Source: Betaproteobacteria bacterium (lineage in GTDB: Bacteria > Pseudomonadota > Gammaproteobacteria > Burkholderiales > Burkholderiaceae_C). From it: a DNA stretch of 64,000 nt. The position numbers were made by a program, and so were the translations under genes. The notes below the pieces were generated by a model, which was given only the letters and a program-made list of their open reading frames with translations, ran no database searches and was not told where the DNA came from. The stretch is from assembly GCA_009919175.1 (NCBI GenBank), contig RGCL01000003.1:31132-95131 (forward strand), read 5' to 3'. Positions 60,549-64,000 of the stretch are shown here, piece by piece; the first letter of the stretch is position 1; every line of letters starts with the position of its first letter.

Positions 60549-60575
60549 CCCATGGACGCCCATTCGTGCCATGGG
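60549..60575. promoter_or_regulatory. CCCATGG/CCATGGG inverted repeat between divergent genes
   Basis: The 127-base gap between the acyl-CoA ligase (-) and selO (+) starts contains CCCATGG (60549-60555) and CCATGGG (60569-60575), whose CCATGG cores are 20 bases apart centre to centre, two helical turns. This is a plausible dimer-binding site that could affect either gene. No clear -35/-10 pair was identified, so this is a weak call. Confidence 0.25.
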
Positions 60576-60626
60576 GTTGAGCGCCAAGGCTCGGACAAAC
60601 CCCAATCCCTCGTCCACAATCCAGTG

Positions 60627-62198
60627 ATGCTGAGTCTTCACGAATTGAACTGGGTCAAGACCTGGATCCAGATGGGGCAACCCTTTGTCACACCGGTTTC
60701 GCCCACGCCCCTGAGCGATCCGCGTTGGGTCGCAGTGAACGACGAGCTGGCCTTGAGCTTGGGCTTGGCACCCGAGTGGTGGCGCGACCCACGTGCACTG
60801 GCCTGCATGGCAGGCAATGCGCCACCGCCCCTGGGACAGCACTGGGCGAGTGTGTACAGCGGCCATCAATTCGGCGTCTGGGCAGGCCAACTGGGTGATG
60901 GCCGGGCCATGAGCCTCGGTGAGGTTCAACTGCCCCCTCCTCCTCAGGGCACTGCTGGGCATGAAGGCCAGCACCAAGGTACCTGGGAACTTCAACTCAA
61001 AGGCGCAGGGCGCACCCCCTTTTCCCGGTTTGGCGATGGGCGCGCGGTCTTGCGCTCCAGTATCCGCGAATACCTGTGCAGTGCCGCCATGCAGGGCTTG
61101 GGCATCCCCAGCACACAGGCCTTGTGCCTGGTGGCCTCCGATGACCCCGTGGTGCGAGAGAGCGTGGAAACGGCAGCGGTGGTCTGCCGTGTGTCGCCCA
61201 GTTTCATCCGCTTTGGGCACTTCGAGCACTTTGCCGCCGCGCAAGACACCGATGCGCTCCAGGCCTTGCTCGATCATGTCATCCACCACTGCCCGCCAGG
61301 CCTGGCCGTGACACAAGTCGATGAGCCAGACAACGCAGACCCCACGATCGCGTGGCTGGACCAGGTGGTCAAGCTCACGGCCGACCTCATGGCCGATTGG
61401 CAATCCGTGGGCTTTTGCCATGGCGTGATGAACACCGACAACATGAGCGTGTGGGGTCTGACCCTGGATTACGGTCCGTTCCAGTTCATGGACGCCTATG
61501 ACCCCCATCACATTTGCAACCACACCGACAGCCATGGACGCTATGCCTATGCCCAGCAGCCTCGCGTGGCGCACTGGAACCTCTTGGCCCTTGCCCATGC
61601 CTTGCACCCCCTGGTGAGCGATGGCCAAGGTTTGCAGGCCGCGCTCAATGGCTTTGTGCCCCGCTTTGAAGCCAGCATGATGAGCCGCTGGGCGCACAAG
61701 CTGGGGCTGCCACCCAGTTTGCAAACGCCCCAGGCCTTGATGGCGCTTGAGGCCTGGATGCCCGCCTGGCTGAGCCTGTTGGCGAGGCACAAGGCTGACT
61801 TCACCCGCAGCTGGCGGGGCCTCGCCAGGCTGACCGCGGAGCTGGCCGAAGACCCCAAGGCCGATGTGCGCTCACTGGCCCGCCAGCATCTGCAACTCAC
61901 GCTGGCCACCGACCCAGACACCGTGAACCTGCTGGCTCAGCACCGCACTTGGTTGGCGCAACAAGGCCTTGGCTTGAATGAAGCAGCCTCGGTCATGCTG
62001 GGCAGGAACCCTGCTCGGGTCTTGCGCAACCACCTGGCGGAGTTGGCCATTCGCCAAGCCCAGGCCGGCGATGTGAGCGAGATCCATCGCTTGCAGTCGG
62101 CACTCAAAAACCCATACACCGACGCAGATCAGTGGGCGCAGTATGCTCAGGACCCGCCCGATTGGGCACACGACCTCCACATCAGTTGTTCATCATGA
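60627..62198 (+). CDS. selO: Protein adenylyltransferase SelO
   Basis: Pseudokinase-fold enzyme that transfers AMP to protein hydroxyl groups, linked to redox homeostasis. 523 residues from ATG 60627 ([26 protein letters not shown]), the normal start; upstream extension overlaps the divergent gene's leader. Visible: [18 protein letters not shown], the nucleotide-binding lysine in [32 protein letters not shown], the metal/catalytic region [13 protein letters not shown], and [13 protein letters not shown] in place of DFG. It ends in CSS, where a Cys occupies the position of selenocysteine in the eukaryotic protein. Overlaps msrB by four bases, pairing two redox-related genes. Confidence 0.96.
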   Translation: MLSLHELNWVKTWIQMGQPFVTPVSPTPLSDPRWVAVNDELALSLGLAPEWWRDPRALACMAGNAPPPLGQHWASVYSGHQFGVWAGQLGDGRAMSLGEVQLPPPPQGTAGHEGQHQGTWELQLKGAGRTPFSRFGDGRAVLRSSIREYLCSAAMQGLGIPSTQALCLVASDDPVVRESVETAAVVCRVSPSFIRFGHFEHFAAAQDTDALQALLDHVIHHCPPGLAVTQVDEPDNADPTIAWLDQVVKLTADLMADWQSVGFCHGVMNTDNMSVWGLTLDYGPFQFMDAYDPHHICNHTDSHGRYAYAQQPRVAHWNLLALAHALHPLVSDGQGLQAALNGFVPRFEASMMSRWAHKLGLPPSLQTPQALMALEAWMPAWLSLLARHKADFTRSWRGLARLTAELAEDPKADVRSLARQHLQLTLATDPDTVNLLAQHRTWLAQQGLGLNEAASVMLGRNPARVLRNHLAELAIRQAQAGDVSEIHRLQSALKNPYTDADQWAQYAQDPPDWAHDLHISCSS

Positions 62199-62614
62199 CC
62201 CCACCTGACTTTTCACAATTCGACGAGACGCAGTGGCGCAAGTGGCTGATGCAAAAAGACACCGAGCCCCTGGCCTTTGAGGTGACCCGCCATGCGGCCA
62301 CCGAGCGCCCTTTCACGGGCAAATTCAACCAGCACTGGGAAAGCGGCCGCTATGCCTGTGTGTGCTGTGGACAGACCCTGTTTGCATCCGACACCAAATT
62401 CGATGCGGGATGCGGATGGCCAAGCTTTTCCAAGGCCATCGACCCCCAAGCCATCACCGAGCGGCGTGACCTCAGCCACGGCATGGTGCGCGTTGAAACC
62501 CTGTGCTCCAATTGCGGTGCTCACCTGGGTCATGTCTTCCCCGACGGACCGCAACCCACGGGCTTGCGCTACTGCATGAACTCGGCCGCCCTCGACTTTG
62601 ATCCTGAATCATGA
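62195..62614 (+). CDS. msrB: Peptide-methionine (R)-S-oxide reductase
   Basis: Reduces methionine-R-sulfoxide in proteins. 139 residues from the ATG at 62195, overlapping the selO stop (ATGA). Zinc ligands lie in CVCCGQ and CSNCG; the catalytic Cys is in [10 protein letters not shown] near the C-terminus. [11 protein letters not shown] and [12 protein letters not shown] are signature blocks. No signal peptide, so cytoplasmic. Start overlap and order selO-msrB-yciB-bolA point to one transcript. Confidence 0.96.
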   Translation: MTPPDFSQFDETQWRKWLMQKDTEPLAFEVTRHAATERPFTGKFNQHWESGRYACVCCGQTLFASDTKFDAGCGWPSFSKAIDPQAITERRDLSHGMVRVETLCSNCGAHLGHVFPDGPQPTGLRYCMNSAALDFDPES

Positions 62615-63189
62615 AACTGCTGGTTGATTTCTTCCCCATTCTTCTGTTTTTCATTGCGTTCAAGCTCTACGGCATCTATGTCGCCACGGGCGTGGCCATT
62701 GCCGCATCCTTTGCGCAACTGCTTTATTTCTGGCGCAAGCAGGGTCACATCGAACCCATGCAATGGACCAGCCTGGTGATCATCGTGGTCTTTGGGGGTG
62801 CAACGCTGCTGTTTCACAACGAGACCTTCATCAAATGGAAACCCACGGTCCTCTACTGGGTGATGTCGGTGGCCTTGGTGGGTGGCTGGTACCTCATGAA
62901 GCGCAACGGCATTCGCATGCTGATGGAGGCACAAGTCGCACTGCCCGAGCCCATCTGGCTCAAGCTCTTGTGGGCTTGGGTGGTGTTTTTTGGCCTCATG
63001 GGGCTGCTCAACATCTGGGTGGCCTACTCGTTTGACACCGACATCTGGGTGAACTTCAAACTCTTTGGCGGCCTGGGGCTGATGCTGGTCTTTGTGTTGC
63101 TGCAAGCCGTCTACATGGGTCGCTACGTGATCCCGCCCGAAGCCAGCCTGTCCGAGCCTGCCAGCCCGCCGCAAGAGCCCCGCCCATGA
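62611..63189 (+). CDS. yciB: Septation protein A homolog (YciB)
   Basis: Inner-membrane protein of the YciB/IspA family, affecting cell-envelope synthesis and division. 192 residues with about five hydrophobic helices. The signature start [27 protein letters not shown] and the [13 protein letters not shown] and [21 protein letters not shown] blocks are clear. The short charged C-terminus ([18 protein letters not shown]) is Pro-rich. ATGA overlaps on both sides with msrB and bolA. Confidence 0.95.
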   Translation: MKLLVDFFPILLFFIAFKLYGIYVATGVAIAASFAQLLYFWRKQGHIEPMQWTSLVIIVVFGGATLLFHNETFIKWKPTVLYWVMSVALVGGWYLMKRNGIRMLMEAQVALPEPIWLKLLWAWVVFFGLMGLLNIWVAYSFDTDIWVNFKLFGGLGLMLVFVLLQAVYMGRYVIPPEASLSEPASPPQEPRP

Positions 63190-63482
63190 GCCTGTGCACC
63201 CTGGCCGAGATCGATGCGCGTTTGCGCCTGGCCCTGGAGCCCGACTGGCTCAGCGTGCTCGACGAGAGCGCTGCCCATGCAGGCCACATGGAGATGCCCT
63301 CGACCCCCGATGGCCAAGCCCCTGGCGCCACCCATGTGCGGATCCGCTTGTCCAAGGCCTCCTGGAACGGATTGAGCCGCGTTGCCCGACATCGCCTTGT
63401 GTATGATGCCCTCAGCGATTGCTTGGACCGAGGACTTCATGCTGTGGCCATCGACTTTCTGGCATCGCCACCGGCGGCCTGA
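63186..63482 (+). CDS. BolA-family protein
   Basis: 98 residues. The BolA fold (alpha1-beta1-beta2-alpha2...) is recognisable by THVRIRLSKASWNGLSRVARHRLVYDALSD, with the conserved R-H-R-x-V-Y-x-x-L pattern, followed by GLHAVAIDFLASPP. BolA proteins bind monothiol glutaredoxins through an Fe-S cluster and affect morphology and stress response. The N-terminal part is more divergent than E. coli BolA. It overlaps yciB by four bases and is followed by a 50-base gap before the isomerase gene. Confidence 0.88.
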   Translation: MSLCTLAEIDARLRLALEPDWLSVLDESAAHAGHMEMPSTPDGQAPGATHVRIRLSKASWNGLSRVARHRLVYDALSDCLDRGLHAVAIDFLASPPAA

Positions 63483-63532
63483 TCTCTGATCTCCTGCGCC
63501 GCACTTTCCTCTGTTTCCATTGAAGAGTCCCT

Positions 63533-64000
63533 ATGAAATTCTCCACGCCCCAACGCCTTGGCCTGTTTGTTTTCGCCTTTTGCCTGAGTCTGCCCGTGAC
63601 GGCTCAAAACGTGGCCATCGTCAATGGCAAAGCCGTGCCCAAAGCGCGTCTGACGGCCTTGTCCGAACAAATGGCTCGCGCGGGTCGTCCGGTCTCGCCC
63701 GAGGCCTTGAACCAACTGCGTGAGGAAGTCATTGCGCGCGAAATCTTCACCCAGGAAGCGGTGAAGCTGGGTCTGCAAAACACCGAAGACTACAAACAGC
63801 AAATGGAACTGGCTCGCCAGTCGGTGCTGATCCGTCAACTCTTCACCAAGCAGCAAGAGCTGCTCAAGCCCTCCGAGGCCGACATCAAAGCCGAATACGA
63901 CAAGGTGGCCAATGAGAACAAGGGCAACGAATACCGTGCCAGCCACATCCTCGTGGAAACCGAGGCTCAGGCCAAGGACGTGATTGCCCAGCTGGGCAAT
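63533..64000 (+). CDS. Secreted parvulin-type peptidyl-prolyl isomerase (3' end outside window)
   Basis: Periplasmic foldase of the SurA/PpiC group; 156 codons visible. A signal peptide (MKFSTPQRLGLFVFAFCLSLPVTAQ) is followed by an N-terminal helical SurA-N-like part (NVAIVNGKAVPKARLTALSEQM, LREEVIAREIFTQEAVKLGL) and the beginning of the rotamase domain (YRASHILVETEAQAKDVIAQL). The gene runs off the window. Its place after msrB-yciB-bolA is typical for this group of bacteria. Confidence 0.92.
   Translation, partial: MKFSTPQRLGLFVFAFCLSLPVTAQNVAIVNGKAVPKARLTALSEQMARAGRPVSPEALNQLREEVIAREIFTQEAVKLGLQNTEDYKQQMELARQSVLIRQLFTKQQELLKPSEADIKAEYDKVANENKGNEYRASHILVETEAQAKDVIAQLGN

Noticed and set aside
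60216..60626. Long upstream extension of the SelO frame
   Set aside because: It runs antisense through the acyl-CoA ligase 5' end; SelO homology begins at MLSLHELNW (60627).

Overview
The window looks like a piece of a Betaproteobacterial (Burkholderiales, most likely Comamonadaceae-type) chromosome. This is inferred from the high GC content, the gene neighbourhoods (guaB-guaA; mltG-tmk-holB-tatD; msrB-yciB-bolA-PpiC-type isomerase) and the large single-strand beta-oxidation operon. No genus can be fixed from the sequence alone. I see no tRNA, rRNA, insertion sequence, CRISPR array or phage gene.

Region 1 (1-2384, +): the 3' part of guaB and a complete guaA, the two steps from IMP to GMP, separated by an intrinsic-terminator-like hairpin.

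Region 2 (2636-38001, +): the striking part of the window, a dedicated type I secretion locus. One giant reading frame of about 9,800 codons encodes a calcium-binding RTX surface or secreted protein. A single-base frameshift near 13,035 breaks it into 3,632- and 6,332-codon pieces. It has a cytoplasmic-looking N-terminus with a FecR-like segment, an Ala/Gln/Pro-rich stalk with tandem repeats, very many RTX repeats, about 20 copies of a recurring 'IDL' domain, three blocks of FG-GAP beta-propeller repeats (4, 3 and 7 blades), four Ig-like domains, and seven copies of a roughly 100-residue beta-module that interrupts other domains. It is followed without gaps by an ABC exporter, an HlyD-type adaptor, a TolC-type outer-membrane channel and a GT4 glycosyltransferase. 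The last four are coupled by short overlaps or gaps, and the unit closes with a strong terminator (38042-38077). The layout suggests a giant, possibly glycosylated, adhesin or surface protein.

Region 3 (38122-42932, +): small housekeeping and accessory genes: a VOC protein, a PaiB-like FMN-binding protein, a tRNA adenosine deaminase fused in frame to a haloalkane-dehalogenase-like hydrolase, an LD-carboxypeptidase and an aldehyde dehydrogenase.

Region 4 (42972-47481, -): an N-terminally truncated VOC gene, a secreted ankyrin-repeat protein, then tatD, holB, tmk and mltG as one tightly overlapping operon read leftward, without the pilZ gene found between holB and tatD in several relatives.

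Region 5 (47554-49412, +): ygfZ and a thioesterase-GNAT fusion, divergent from mltG.

Region 6 (49456-60499, -): a nine-gene fatty-acid degradation operon (acyl-CoA ligase, FadB-type bifunctional enzyme, thiolase, acyl-CoA dehydrogenase, SDR, PaaI-type thioesterase, MDR reductase, GST-like protein, SDR). A palindromic operator candidate lies ahead of the FadB gene.

Region 7 (60627-64000, +): selO, msrB, yciB, bolA and the start of a secreted parvulin-type peptidyl-prolyl isomerase, with ATGA-type overlaps through bolA.
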